A model generated the notes under the pieces. It had not been told where the DNA came from. It made no database searches and saw nothing but the letters and a program-made list of their open reading frames with translations. From NCBI RefSeq assembly GCF_019649055.1, contig NW_026570275.1, positions 1 through 64,000 on the forward strand: DNA of 64,000 nucleotides, written 5' to 3'. Each line of letters starts with the position of its first letter. Position 1 is the stretch's first letter. The translations under genes were made by a program, and so were the position numbers. This DNA comes from Paramacrobiotus metropolitanus (lineage: Eukaryota; Tardigrada; Eutardigrada; Parachela; Macrobiotidae). Below, one piece after another: positions 8,909 through 18,638 of the stretch.

Positions 8909-10958
8909 TGTTGGGTGGCGTCGAGTTTAACGACTGGCGGGGCGGCAACGGTTCTCTGTATGCCGGGGAACCTTGTTGGTTCCCACCGCTATTGTTGCGG
9001 TTTCCGCCATTCCCCTGGCCGGGCGACCGGTTTCTGTTACCGGGGCTACCCGAGCCTCCTGCCTGTTGGCGTTGGCGTGGCGGCGGCACGATGTCCTTCC
9101 AGAAGGGATTCACCGAGCCTACCGGGCCATTCGTCGAGTATCGGCGGTACCAGTCGTCGTACCACCGAAGGTTCGGATTGTTATCCGAGCCATAGATGCA
9201 GCGCGACTCGTCATGGTTGTTGAACATGCAGTGCCTGCATCGGAAGGTCTTGTCCTTCGTCCACTGGAAGAAGGCCGCCTCCATCTTATCGACGTACGAT
9301 GTTCCTTGCCGAGCACTTTGTTGTGCCTGGGGAGGTCGGTTGCCTTGTGGGCCGCCGCCTCCGCCGCGGTTAGGGAAGTTCCCACGGCCGCGATTCCCGC
9401 CGCCGCGTCCTTTTCCGCGACCATAACCTCCGCCGCCGTATCCTTGTGGAGGATACTGTCCGTATGCGGAGTACCCCTGGTTCGAGTTCTGTCCGTAACC
9501 AAAACCTGTGTTGTTTTGGTTACCGCCCGAGCTATAACCTGGGCCGCCGTAGTTGTTAACGGGGGCTCCAACTCCAGGTGCCGGGGATTCAGGTTCGCTG
9601 CTACCGCGCCTGCCCAAGTCTGTTGCTGGACTGGTGCTTGTTGCACCGGTGGCGTCGGGAGCCGGACTTAGTTGTCCGTATTGTGCCGTTGGAGTTTGGT
9701 ATCCCGGCATCATGTGGGGCTGATATCCGGTCTGTTGCGGTATCGCCGGAGGTGGAGTCGGGACAGGTGCAGGTGTTGCTGCCCGAACTCTAGCGTAGTC
9801 GCTGTCGCGTGATTTGCGCACCTCATACATTTCTTTGCCGTTAACGAAGTCTCGCAGGTAGTCACGGAACTCGATCGGCGTCGCTGGCATCCTGATTTCC
9901 AGGGCCGCCCGCAGTTGGGGTTCGTGAACGTTCTCCTTAAGGTGGTACAGTATGATTTGGTCTGTGACCGTCGGGACTTGGGACTTCATGAACATCATTG
10001 CGTCGTAGTATTGTTCCGGCGTTTCTTCGCCGAAACGGAATATCCGTTTGTTAATCCTGGATATCATGTTCACTTCTTTGTTTTTGTCCGCAAATCTCTG
10101 CTCGAATTTGGTCAGCCATAAGTTGACTGGCCATCCGCCGAGTGGTTCTCCGGCGGCTTCGAGGGTATGCCATTCTTTCGCTTGGCCGTCCAGTTCGGCT
10201 ATCAAGTCGGACATGAAGGTCTGATCGTCTTCATACCATCGTTGGGCTTGACGATACAGGCTTCGGATTTGCTTGAGCCACCCATGAAGTTTGGTGTGGT
10301 CCCCGTCGAACGGTGGTAAGGGTTGCCGACGTCCGTGGGCTATTGCTCGTACCAAAGCAACGTGTGCTGGATTTTGTTCCAAGGGATTTGGGTGTGCCGC
10401 CGGCGCAGCTTGTTGTGCAGCCGGGGCGGGTGGTGGGTTGACGTATGGCATGTGACCTTGTTGGTCTTCGTACGCCTCCTGTTGGTAGGCATCGTCGTCA
10501 TGGCCTTCGTATCCGTCCTGTTGCGGATGTCGAGCCTGAGCCTGGTCTGTGTGACGAGGCTGTTGGGGCTGTCCTTCATACTGTTGTGGTGGAGGCGCTC
10601 GATTTTGTCTCGGCGCCTGCGGGTAGAATCCACTTGGCTGGTCGTAGACTCTTCCGTACCGGTCGGGCTGTGTTCCCTGAGCCGGCATCCGACTTTGTGT
10701 AGGTCGGTTTGGAGGTCTCCGGCCTTGCTGGTCGGAGCTGTCTTCTCCGTTTCGTCCGTCCTGCTGCTGGTCAGTCGTGTTGAATGACCGAGCTCGCCCG
10801 CGTTCAAGGTCGGAATGCGGGTTCTGGCGGATGAAGTTTGGATTGGAGTTCGTCCGTGGTGGGCGATATACCTCCATGCCAGGTCTTGGTGGCTGAATTG
10901 GGAGACGTTCGGCGTTTGTCGTCCGGTCTCCTCTGGCATTAGGTACCGGCGCGTACAT
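8853..10958 (-). CDS. Retroelement Gag with zinc knuckle and Gly-rich region
   Basis: A 701-residue Gag, the structural protein of the virus-like particle. An Arg/Gln/Pro-rich N-terminus (about 200 residues) leads to a capsid-like helical domain: LPPFDGDHTKLHGWLKQI, then WLTKFEQRFADK and QYYDAMMFMKSQVP, matching the retrotransposon Gag pattern. A Pro/Gly/Tyr/Asn-rich stretch with RGG-like repeats (GRGKGRGGGNRGRGN) follows at about 9430-9360. A CCHC zinc knuckle, CRHCMFNNHDESRC (Cx2Cx4Hx4C), lies near 9245-9200. The start ATG at 10958 lies inside the overlap with ORF1, whose frame is offset by -1, so Gag may be made separately or joined to ORF1 by a frame change near 10960-11000. Confidence 0.85.
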   Translation of the reverse strand: MYAPVPNARGDRTTNAERLPIQPPRPGMEVYRPPRTNSNPNFIRQNPHSDLERGRARSFNTTDQQQDGRNGEDSSDQQGRRPPNRPTQSRMPAQGTQPDRYGRVYDQPSGFYPQAPRQNRAPPPQQYEGQPQQPRHTDQAQARHPQQDGYEGHDDDAYQQEAYEDQQGHMPYVNPPPAPAAQQAAPAAHPNPLEQNPAHVALVRAIAHGRRQPLPPFDGDHTKLHGWLKQIRSLYRQAQRWYEDDQTFMSDLIAELDGQAKEWHTLEAAGEPLGGWPVNLWLTKFEQRFADKNKEVNMISRINKRIFRFGEETPEQYYDAMMFMKSQVPTVTDQIILYHLKENVHEPQLRAALEIRMPATPIEFRDYLRDFVNGKEMYEVRKSRDSDYARVRAATPAPVPTPPPAIPQQTGYQPHMMPGYQTPTAQYGQLSPAPDATGATSTSPATDLGRRGSSEPESPAPGVGAPVNNYGGPGYSSGGNQNNTGFGYGQNSNQGYSAYGQYPPQGYGGGGYGRGKGRGGGNRGRGNFPNRGGGGGPQGNRPPQAQQSARQGTSYVDKMEAAFFQWTKDKTFRCRHCMFNNHDESRCIYGSDNNPNLRWYDDWYRRYSTNGPVGSVNPFWKDIVPPPRQRQQAGGSGSPGNRNRSPGQGNGGNRNNSGGNQQGSPAYREPLPPRQSLNSTPPNNGPARSNSRETPKVDELR

Positions 10959-10959
10959 T

Positions 10960-13468
10960 GTTGTCCGCGTCGCGTACGGATGCTGGTATATGCACCAGCC
11001 GACGTCGTTGTCGCCACGTTCGTCGTTGGCACTCGTGGTGCCGCAGTCGACGTATTGTGTTCCGGTTCCGGAGCACTCGGTACTGCTGGTGGTTGTGGGA
11101 TTGTTCCCACACTCGGGTCGGTTGTTACGACTCCGACGAAGTAGGAGGTGTTGTTCTCCTTCTTCACCATTTCCTGGGTCGGGTTAATTCCCCACAGGAT
11201 GTCACTGATTGTTCGTGACGGCTGTTGATCCTGTGCCATGGACGTCCGGTATGAGGGAGGTTCAACCCGACTATGCTCTTGGTATGGGGGAAGTTCGACC
11301 TGGCTTTGTTCCAGGTGTTTCTTTTCTTCCCTCAGACATCTTGTTTCGATGTCCATTTCGTCCATTTGCCGCATCATGTCTGTGAGGTTGCGGGCAGCCT
11401 GTTCGCCGAAGTCGTACAGTTCGACTTCACGGGCCTCCAGGTAAAGGATGCGACTGTGTTGCGCCTCGTTTACCTTTTGGGCCTCGTTCAAGTTGTACTC
11501 GAGTTGAGCTCGGAGTTTCTGTTCCTCCTTAAGGACTTGGTTCAGTCCATGGACCTGGTCAGCCAGCTGGGCGTTTGCTTCCACCAGGTCGACATCGGCT
11601 GTCCTTTGGTTAGGAAAGCCCATGTCCCGAGCGTTCTCGTCGATGAACCGTCGTCCCATTCTGGTGAAGACGAGTTCAATTTCCGACTCGAGCTCGTCGA
11701 CTCTGTGTGTTAGGCGGTCGATTTCGTCGTCGGCCTTCTTCAGTTCCACCACATATCTATCGACTTCGTTTCGATAGACCTCGGCCTCTTCGTTGGCCGT
11801 GTTGAGTTGCTGGTGGAACGCTCCAGCTGCCTGCTCCGACTCGACCAGTGCGGTCTGCACATCGGCCAGGTCTTTTTGGGCTTCTTCGAGCGCTTTGTTC
11901 GCTTCGGCGAGTTCTCGGTTCAGCTCGTGAACCGCATCCATGGATCGATCCAACATGCCCTTGAGTGTAGTAGCTTCGTCGATGTCATGCCGACACGGTT
12001 GGTCGGTACGCTTCAGTATGGCATTGAGCCGATCGATCTCCCGTTGTTGGATGGCGATGCCTTTGTTGGCGTCGGCCATTTCGCGTTCCCATTTGCTTCG
12101 TTCGAGCCGATGGGTATCTTCCGAGTTTCGGAGCGATTTTCCCGCCGAGTCGATAATTCTGTCTGCCACGGCGATCTGAGTGATCAATCTACGGCATCTC
12201 GAGCGGAGTAGGTCGACGTCTACGATCCTTTCGGGCGGTGTTGCCGCTATCCACTTCTCGGCCGTATATTCGAGTGTACTGGCCTGGTAGGTGAGGTCGT
12301 CCTGGTTGGACTTCACCGGTGTTGTGAAGAATCCGTCCGCACTGTTCGGTCTTGACACCTTTGTTGTGTCAAAGACTTCGTCGTTCGGTGTCGGGGTTCT
12401 TTCACTACCAAGTTCGCCAGGTTCGAACATTAACGGTGATGGTCGGATCTTCAGGTCGACTGGTCGACTTTGTGTCGCCTTGGTCGGCTTCGCCGTTTGT
12501 TGAGCTTCGGTTACTCGAGTCGACTCGCTTCCGGTTGGCGAAGGTCGGCTCAACGGTGAAATAACCCTTTCATTGGGTGCTGGTATGCTGGTCGGCGATC
12601 CAGCTGGGCGAGGGCCGCTTCGTGGCGGTACCTCGGAATCTTCCGTTCTGGTTGGTATTTTAGTCGGCTGGACGGCCGCATCCGACTTTGTGTCGGTTGG
12701 TTGCCATTCCAGGGAAGTCGGTTGCTTGTTGCCGACTTCCTTTTCTCCGACTTTCGAGGTCGGTGAAATCCTTCCGACCTGTGTGGTCGGTTGGACATTG
12801 CCGCCTTCTGTTGTCGGCTTATCCATTCCGGTCGAAGTCGGTTGTTCGGCCCCTTGAGTTTGTGGCAGGTCGGCCTGCTGTTGACCGACTTCTTTTGCCG
12901 GCGGCTTGTCGACCATTTGTTGGTCGGCCGCTGTAGGTTGTTGTTCACCGACTTGCTTAGTCGGAGATTTTCGCTCGGCCTGTGTGGTCGGCGATTTCCT
13001 TCCGACTTGGTTAGTCGGAACGTCCATGTTGGGCGAAGTCGGCTTCGGCACCTCTTCCGTCCTGTTGGGTGAATGCCGTCCGAGCTCGGTTGTCTTTGTG
13101 ACTACCGAGCCCTGAGCTCTGTGTGAGCTCGACTCCAAGTCGGTATGAGACAATGTGGTCTCAGCTTGCGGCTGTTCCGCTTCCCCCTTGGTCGGGTGGG
13201 ACGGGGCTACTGTGTCAGCTGGGGCTTCCAGAAATGTTTTATCCCGGGCGTCCTCGAAACTGTCATCCGAAGTCGGATTCGAGTCGGCAAGGAGGATCCG
13301 CTCGTTGCGCTTCTCCCTTGCTTCGACCGACTTAGTCGAGTCGGTTGAGGACGGCTGACTTTTATCTTGACCGGCGTACCGGAGTGAGTACTTCCCGGTC
13401 ATGTTCGCGCGCCGAGAATAGTCCGTGTTGAACTTTCTCGCGTACTGATCTTCTCGGGGATTCGACAT
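10960..13468 (-). CDS. Retroelement ORF1: Pro/Thr-rich plus long coiled coil, unknown function
   Basis: The frame opens at ATG 13468 and stays open to 10340, but beyond about 10960 it merely shadows Gag, so the meaningful part is about 835 residues. Residues about 90-400 are Pro, Thr, Gln and Ser-rich with recurring PT..VG segments. Residues about 430-770 form a long heptad-rich coiled coil (for example VHELNRELAEANKALEEA and DEIDRLTHRVDELESEIELV). Just after it are ELPPYQ and VEPPSYRTS; the latter has a PPxY motif of the kind used as a late-budding motif. I recognise no catalytic domain. An extra ORF upstream of Gag is unusual for Ty3/gypsy elements. A matrix-like or assembly role is inference from position, coiled coil and PPxY. 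Confidence 0.65.
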
Positions 13469-14460
13469 TGTTGTCGAGTCAGGTCGGCTCTGGTGGAGCC
13501 TTTAAAGTTTAATCAGTTAGAAAGAGAAAGTCGAACAATCTTCTGTGTGAAGATGTTCGGTAAAATCAGAAAATGTCTTTTTGTTCAGGAACTTCCAAGG
13601 GTCAGGATCGTCCGGTGAGATGTTGTTGTTGTTGTTGATGTGTCTGTTGGTGACTCAGTACACAGGGTATTAGTATACAGTACTATGGTACAGTACAGTA
13701 CGTAATAGTAGTACAGTGTAGTACGTCCTATATTACTGTGCTGACCAATGTGACGTAACAGGTTAAGTGGTCTTGCACTTCTGCCTACGTCACAGAATGC
13801 GAGCCGCGTGCAAAATTTATAAAAAACGATGAATCACGCCTATGTTAAGCTATGGGAACTTTCCCCTGCACGCTGATTGGCTGCCTCTTAAGTACTGATA
13901 AGCGGTCGTTATGACGTCACAAGGAAGTTCGAGAATTTTCGCGCTATTTCCCGCGAGAAAAACAAATTATTTTAGGTCGGCTAGAAAGTTTATCTAGTCG
14001 GATTTTGAAATTTTTAACCGTTAGAAATTAGTTTTGTTAATTAAGAAGATTTTCTGGTGGTCGAAACACCGTTAGAAGTCAAAATGAAGAGAATTTCCGA
14101 CCTGTTGCCGGTTAGCCTTTGTCTGACTGTCTAGACAGGTTCGTTGACCTAGCAGGTCGGTTCTCGACCAAAAGCAAAATTCCGAGTCGGTTTCTCCGTC
14201 GAAAATTACTTTTTAACCGTTAAAAAGTTCAGATATACGGCTAGAAATAGTTTTCTACCGCTAGAAAGTGAAATGCCGACCTAGTTTCGGCTAAAATCGA
14301 CCTATAACCGTGACTTTACCAGTGTCGGTGTCGGTGTCGGTTCCGGTCGATTTCCTCCGTCCGAGGTCGGAAATCCGTCGTTTCCGAGCTGAAATCCGCG
14401 AGTAAAGTTGCGGGTCGCTGTTCAAAGCGAAGGTCCCCGTATGATTGGAGTAATCCTATC
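13469..14460 (-). other. Retroelement leader / probable 5' LTR region, noncoding
   Basis: No gene is seen. The stretch holds a short TTG microsatellite (about 13621-13640), a cluster of GTAC/TACAGTAC palindromic words (about 13655-13735), and six copies of a (C/T)CG-N-TA(G/A)AA word at 13978, 14018, 14069, 14217, 14238 and 14258. It also has a GTGTCGG triplet repeat at about 14321-14340. The GTCGG/CCGAC pentamer enriched in the retroelement ORFs continues here, about ten times between 13970 and 14420, which ties this region to the element. LTR ends and primer-binding site were not identified. Confidence 0.4.
13814..13824 (-). promoter_or_regulatory. Possible TATA box of the retroelement
   Basis: The minus strand reads TTTTTTATAAATTTTGC here, about 350 nt upstream of the ORF1 ATG, in a position that would suit a promoter in the LTR/leader. 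The same AT-rich core also reads TATAAAAAA on the plus strand, so direction is not certain. No initiator was identified. Confidence 0.25.
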
Positions 14461-15110
14461 GCGCTGCAGACTCTCGTTCGAGTCTGATCCGTCAGTTGGG
14501 AGAAGAAAAGTCCGTGCTGTTGGGAAATGAGATTCCGCTCTTCAATGTGGAAGAGACCAAGGAACTGTGCTCACCAGCTGGGTAGGAATCACTTCAGTGA
14601 TCCCCGTTTTCCTCAGCTGTAAGACGATGCGATCAATCCGATCAAAGTCAAGGGCAGAGATTGCTTCAGCAATCTATCTGACAGTGACTTTCAGGTTCCT
14701 CACAATTTCTCCGTGAATTGAGCCTTCACCGTCTCCTCAAAGGGTCCGTTGAAAGAAAACCAAACGATTCTGCTTACCATGTAACAGGCAAGCGCGAGGA
14801 GATCACGAGTGTGCTTTATTGACAAATAAAGGGAACAATGCTGCGTAATAGCAGGGAAAGCAAAACAAAGCACTGATGGCTAAACAAGCAAGTGAATGCT
14901 AGAAAGAGCTCTTGAGCGTTCGTCAAGGCGTGAAAGAAGCAACTGGCGGCAAGCACGTGCTGTGTGCCATCAGCTGTGTGATGATGCGCAGACTGGACTC
15001 AATCCAACGCGAGCGTACGCTGAGTCATACAGCGAGAGAGGGACAAGAGAGCAAGTATGCTCAGTGTGTGCGCCGCATATATCCGCTTCAGCGGATATGA
15101 GTGCAGTGCA
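14461..15110. repeat. Cluster of short perfect hairpins
   Basis: At least five inverted repeats with tiny loops lie within 640 nt: 14467-14486 (CAGACTC stem), 14538-14555 (CTCTTC stem), 14588-14601 (ATCACT stem), 14658-14675 (AGATTGCT stem) and 15079-15098 (ATATCCGCT stem). The last three have the same TC centre flanked by CT and AG. The stretch also has AATAAA words on both strands near 14815-14830. It could be the structured end of the retroelement or an independent repeat. No protein gene is credible here. Confidence 0.5.
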
Positions 15111-16289
15111 GCAGCACACGTACGTACAGCGAGAGAGGCGATATGGCAAGCATGGGTGCAAGTACGTCCGTGGTGGGCCGTATGCACCAGGCGCAGTCAT
15201 GTGCCTCTGACAAGGCGAAAAGAAACAGTGGCGCACGGCAACCGGAAGGACGTCAGGTATCCGAATTGAAAGCAACGCAAGAAAATACTACGGTAATTAC
15301 AAACTCAGGTAATTACTACGGTTGAGGTAAACCATGATAATGAGTTTCAGGCGGTCGTCACTGTCAGCGAAGATCTAAGACTACTGAACCATCCATCACC
15401 TGTCGAACAATGCCGCTGTGCACAAAATCTTGAATTCCGGATAACAGATACACAGCTGATCATAGCTGCAGTAGCCTGCAAGCAAAAATTGTTAAAATCT
15501 GGCGTTCTTGCCTAGCTAGTCTTCCAGAAGAGAGTATCCAGTTATTTCCTAATCCTCGGACAGCTGCCCGGTGTCTATCAAAAACAAGTCCGTGAAAGAA
15601 ACGCGATGGAGATGCAACCTGATTTCGAATGGAATCTGGCCAACTCGGAGTCTGTGGTGGAGATTTACCGTATGTGGTGAAACACTGTGGCCGCAATACT
15701 ACCCGGTATGTGCCAATAAAACAGAAAAATACTTGGACTGTTGCCGAAATTAACGGATTGCATCTTACGACGATAAACGCTATGGCCACTGATGAATAAT
15801 TCTAACGGAATAATGCTCACCATAGATCGCAGCTATAGCCGGCACTTATAACTTACCATTCGGCGAGGACTCTAAATCGCTCAAAGCCGGAAAGTCCGCG
15901 TGGTTAGTGACTTTTTTTACTGATGTTCGCAACAACCCTGTTGGGTACCGTATAGTAATAATGTGCTTGACCCTGGATGAAGTCGTACTGCTAGCGTAAT
16001 TAAAGGCAGTTGCACTGTAATAGCATGTATTCACTAGATTCTTCAGACATGATGATTGTAAGGTTTATCGAAATTACGTAAAACGCAAACTATCAACAAC
16101 AACGGCAGACATGAGAGTACTGGTCAGAACAAGACTTCTCGTAAATAAAAAATAAAAAAAACCTGGACAAGGTATCAAACGATTAAAAAAACTTCTCGTA
16201 CATACCAGCGCATGGGATATTATATATATAACGAAGGCACTGGAATGAAAGACCAGCTATGGATAGGATTATTTTAATCAGGAAATAAT
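15111..16289. other. Intergenic, no gene recognised
   Basis: The stretch holds only short unconvincing ORFs on both strands (for example around 15460-15790) without recognisable motifs. A short AT microsatellite lies near 16215-16232. An ATTAAA at about 16278-16273 on the minus strand could be the polyadenylation signal of the MEK gene that ends at 16290. Confidence 0.5.
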
Positions 16290-18638
16290 CTAGGAAAATT
16301 CCCCTCTCTTCAGATTTTTCACCCGGCACACCCATTCCGCCAGATCCGTGGATTCTTGCTGACTGCGAACAATAAACGGATGCTGCATCATGGCGCTCAG
16401 GTCCGGCCGCACGAGCGGGTCTTTTTCCAAGCTAATAAAACATTTAAAATTCCATGATGTAATAGTTCCAGCAGTTGTTCGTAATCAGCGGTTAAATGCT
16501 TCATTTTTACACAAAAGTTTACGTAATCTCGCAGTGCGCAACAATGTGAATCGGCTTTCCATAAAGACATCTCAAAACAAACTCAGAATTTAAATACAAT
16601 TACCAGCGATCGATGAAGTCCTTAAACTCCTGCGACACGATTCCTTCCGGGAAAGTGGGCGCGGGAGAATCGACAATGTACGCCAGCAAGGCAAAATCGG
16701 GAATCACCTGTATGGGCTCTGAAAACAAATAAAAAAACCGGTTTTGCATATTATTCGAAAATTTATTCGATTGACGGTCTGTATTATTACTGTAGAAAAG
16801 AAAGTACTTTTAAACAAAACCCAACAATTAGCAACACTGATGCAGTCAATATGTCATAGCTTTGTAGAAAAAATTCCGGAAAATTCCAGTGCATTGAGAC
16901 TTACCGGCTGCGGCGTCGCCCGACTGGAACGCAGTCCGGAATTCATCCTGCGACGGGAAGGGAATGGGATAGCGTCCCAGCGCCAGTTCCATGAGGGACA
17001 GACCCAGTGACCACAGGTCGGAGGTGATGGTGTAGGGCAGGCCGACGATGCGCTCCGGCGACATGTAGGACCGGCTGCCGACGAAGGAGTTGGCCATGGA
17101 GTTGATCAGCGTCCCGCTCACCCCGAAATCACACAACTTCACTTCGCCGCGCGAATTCACTAGGATGTTCGACGGCTTGATATCTACAGAACGATTATAA
17201 AAAAAGCAACCAATAAATAAGCAATAATTAACGAATTTACAAATTAATATTAAACTGCCAGCCGAAATTTAAATCAAAACGAATTAACCAATAAATTCGG
17301 CCAGTGTAAAACGTAATATTAGCAACTTGAAAATATATACAGCAATGATTTGTTCACTGCATTGAGTCTCCACAAGATTTATTTTTGACGAACACAAAGA
17401 CAATTAATTCTGTGTGCCGAATAAGTACTGAAAAAAATTCTCACCGCGGTGAAGAATGTTGAGTTGCTCTTTAAGGTACGTCAATCCCTGCAGAACGGCC
17501 ACGGTGATTTTGCCCAGAATGGTTTCCGGGATGCGAATGCCCTGGGAGACGATCCGATCCAATGAGCCGCCGTCCTACGACAGCTAAGTATTTTAATGTT
17601 TTCGAACATAAAACAATTAATCCGATAACGCTCCAGTGGAAGGAGCTGCGGGAATAAAACCAATTCCAAGATAAGGATAAATTCAAACTCTTTTTATTGT
17701 GTTATTTATTTACACAGCGACAACAAACAGCCGCATAAAATTTATATGTTGATCCTTCGCAGGAAATGCTCACATGTGCAAACAGCGTGCGCATAACTGA
17801 ACACCTAGTCACCTACCATGTACTCCATGAGAATGTTGATATCGCGGTTCTCGCTGAACGACCCGTAGAAGCCCACGACGAACGGGCAACTGCATTCGTT
17901 CATCACTTTTAATTCCGTCAGGATCTGGTTGCGGGTTTCCGGCTTCACTTCCAGATGGACAATCTGATACCAAAACAGACCAAATTGCAAAGTTAAATGT
18001 GAAATTATAAACTGAAAACACGAAGCCCAACTACACCTTACAGTTGAGTGGTCGACCGAAACAAAAATACACAGCGCAATAAAACTGATTTTAAAAAAAA
18101 ATTAAACACTCAGGGATATTTGACATAAATTTTACATTATTTCCAACCAGCGACTACGTCCTTATTCATAAAATGAAGTAATCGACAAGAAAAATACACC
18201 AAGACAATAACACAATAACCGAAAACAGGAAAAAAATCCGCTATCTGGATATTTGGGTAGGAAAAGACGTAAAACACGAAACTTAGGAGTTCCAAAGGAA
18301 TTTGTACAGCAAAACCGCCAGCAATAATTATGCTAGGAAATCCGAAAGAATGAGGATTTTCACGAGAATTTTCAGGAAAAATCATAGCTGCAGATAACGC
18401 CGAATATCTACTAATCTTTTGACGAATGCAGCGAATTGCGGAGAAACGCCGAGCTTACCTTGCGCGCCATGATGATGCCCGTGGGACGATGCTGGACCTT
18501 CCACACCACACCCCCACTGCCCACCCCCAACTCCCCCAGCTTCTCCAGATCAGCCATCCGCACCGTTCCCAGCTGCTGGCGTAACGCATTCGCATCATCC
18601 GACGCACGGCCTGATGGCGGCGTGATGATGGGATTCAT
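16290..18638 (-). CDS. MAP2K1: MEK-type dual-specificity MAP kinase kinase (MAP2K1/2, Dsor1-like), six exons
   Basis: It phosphorylates ERK on Thr and Tyr in the cytosolic Raf-MEK-ERK cascade. Exons, all with GT-AG borders and matching phases: 18638-18459, 17963-17817, 17574-17445, 17183-16905, 16718-16604, 16431-16290, giving 330 residues. Visible motifs are the Gly-rich loop [17 protein letters not shown]-binding Lys in MARK at the end of exon 1, HRDIKPSN across exons 3-4, DFGVSG, the activation loop [19 protein letters not shown] with Ser181 and Ser185 in the two MEK activation positions, and [15 protein letters not shown]. The segment between GRYPIP and the last helices is short and lacks the Pro-rich insert of vertebrate MEK1/2. 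The first in-frame ATG is 18638. The frame stays open upstream to an acceptor-like TTCGTAG, so an extra 5' exon is possible. It is transcribed away from the MPRIP-like gene. Confidence 0.92.

Larger units (their letters stand above)
1..13468 (-). mobile_element. Long Ty3/gypsy-type LTR retroelement (partial, decayed)
   Basis: All recognisable ORFs here lie on the minus strand in the order ORF1, Gag with zinc knuckle, aspartic protease, RT, RNase H, integrase, ORF3. RT and RNase H precede integrase, which is the Ty3/gypsy order. The internal region exceeds 13.4 kb and still runs off the left edge, much longer than the 5 to 8 kb usual for the group, because of a 2.5-kb ORF1, a long protease ORF, a 1.2-kb linker before RT and a third ORF. 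The pol part changes reading frame at least eight times, so the copy is not coding-competent as assembled. The 3' LTR is outside the window and I could not delimit the 5' LTR. Neighbouring host genes begin near 16.3 kb. Confidence 0.88.

Noticed and set aside
10340-10960. The last 205 codons of the 1042-codon ORF1 frame
   Set aside because: They overlap Gag in another frame and have basic, low-information content typical of a shadow; ORF1 is taken to end near 10960.
10850-15180. Shared 14-mer CGTCCGTGGTGGGC at 10850 and 15163 as evidence of LTR duplication
   Set aside because: The match does not extend in either direction.
14896-15325. Short overlapping ORFs on both strands near 15 kb
   Set aside because: All frames are open because of local composition; no motif, splice partner or start context supports a gene.
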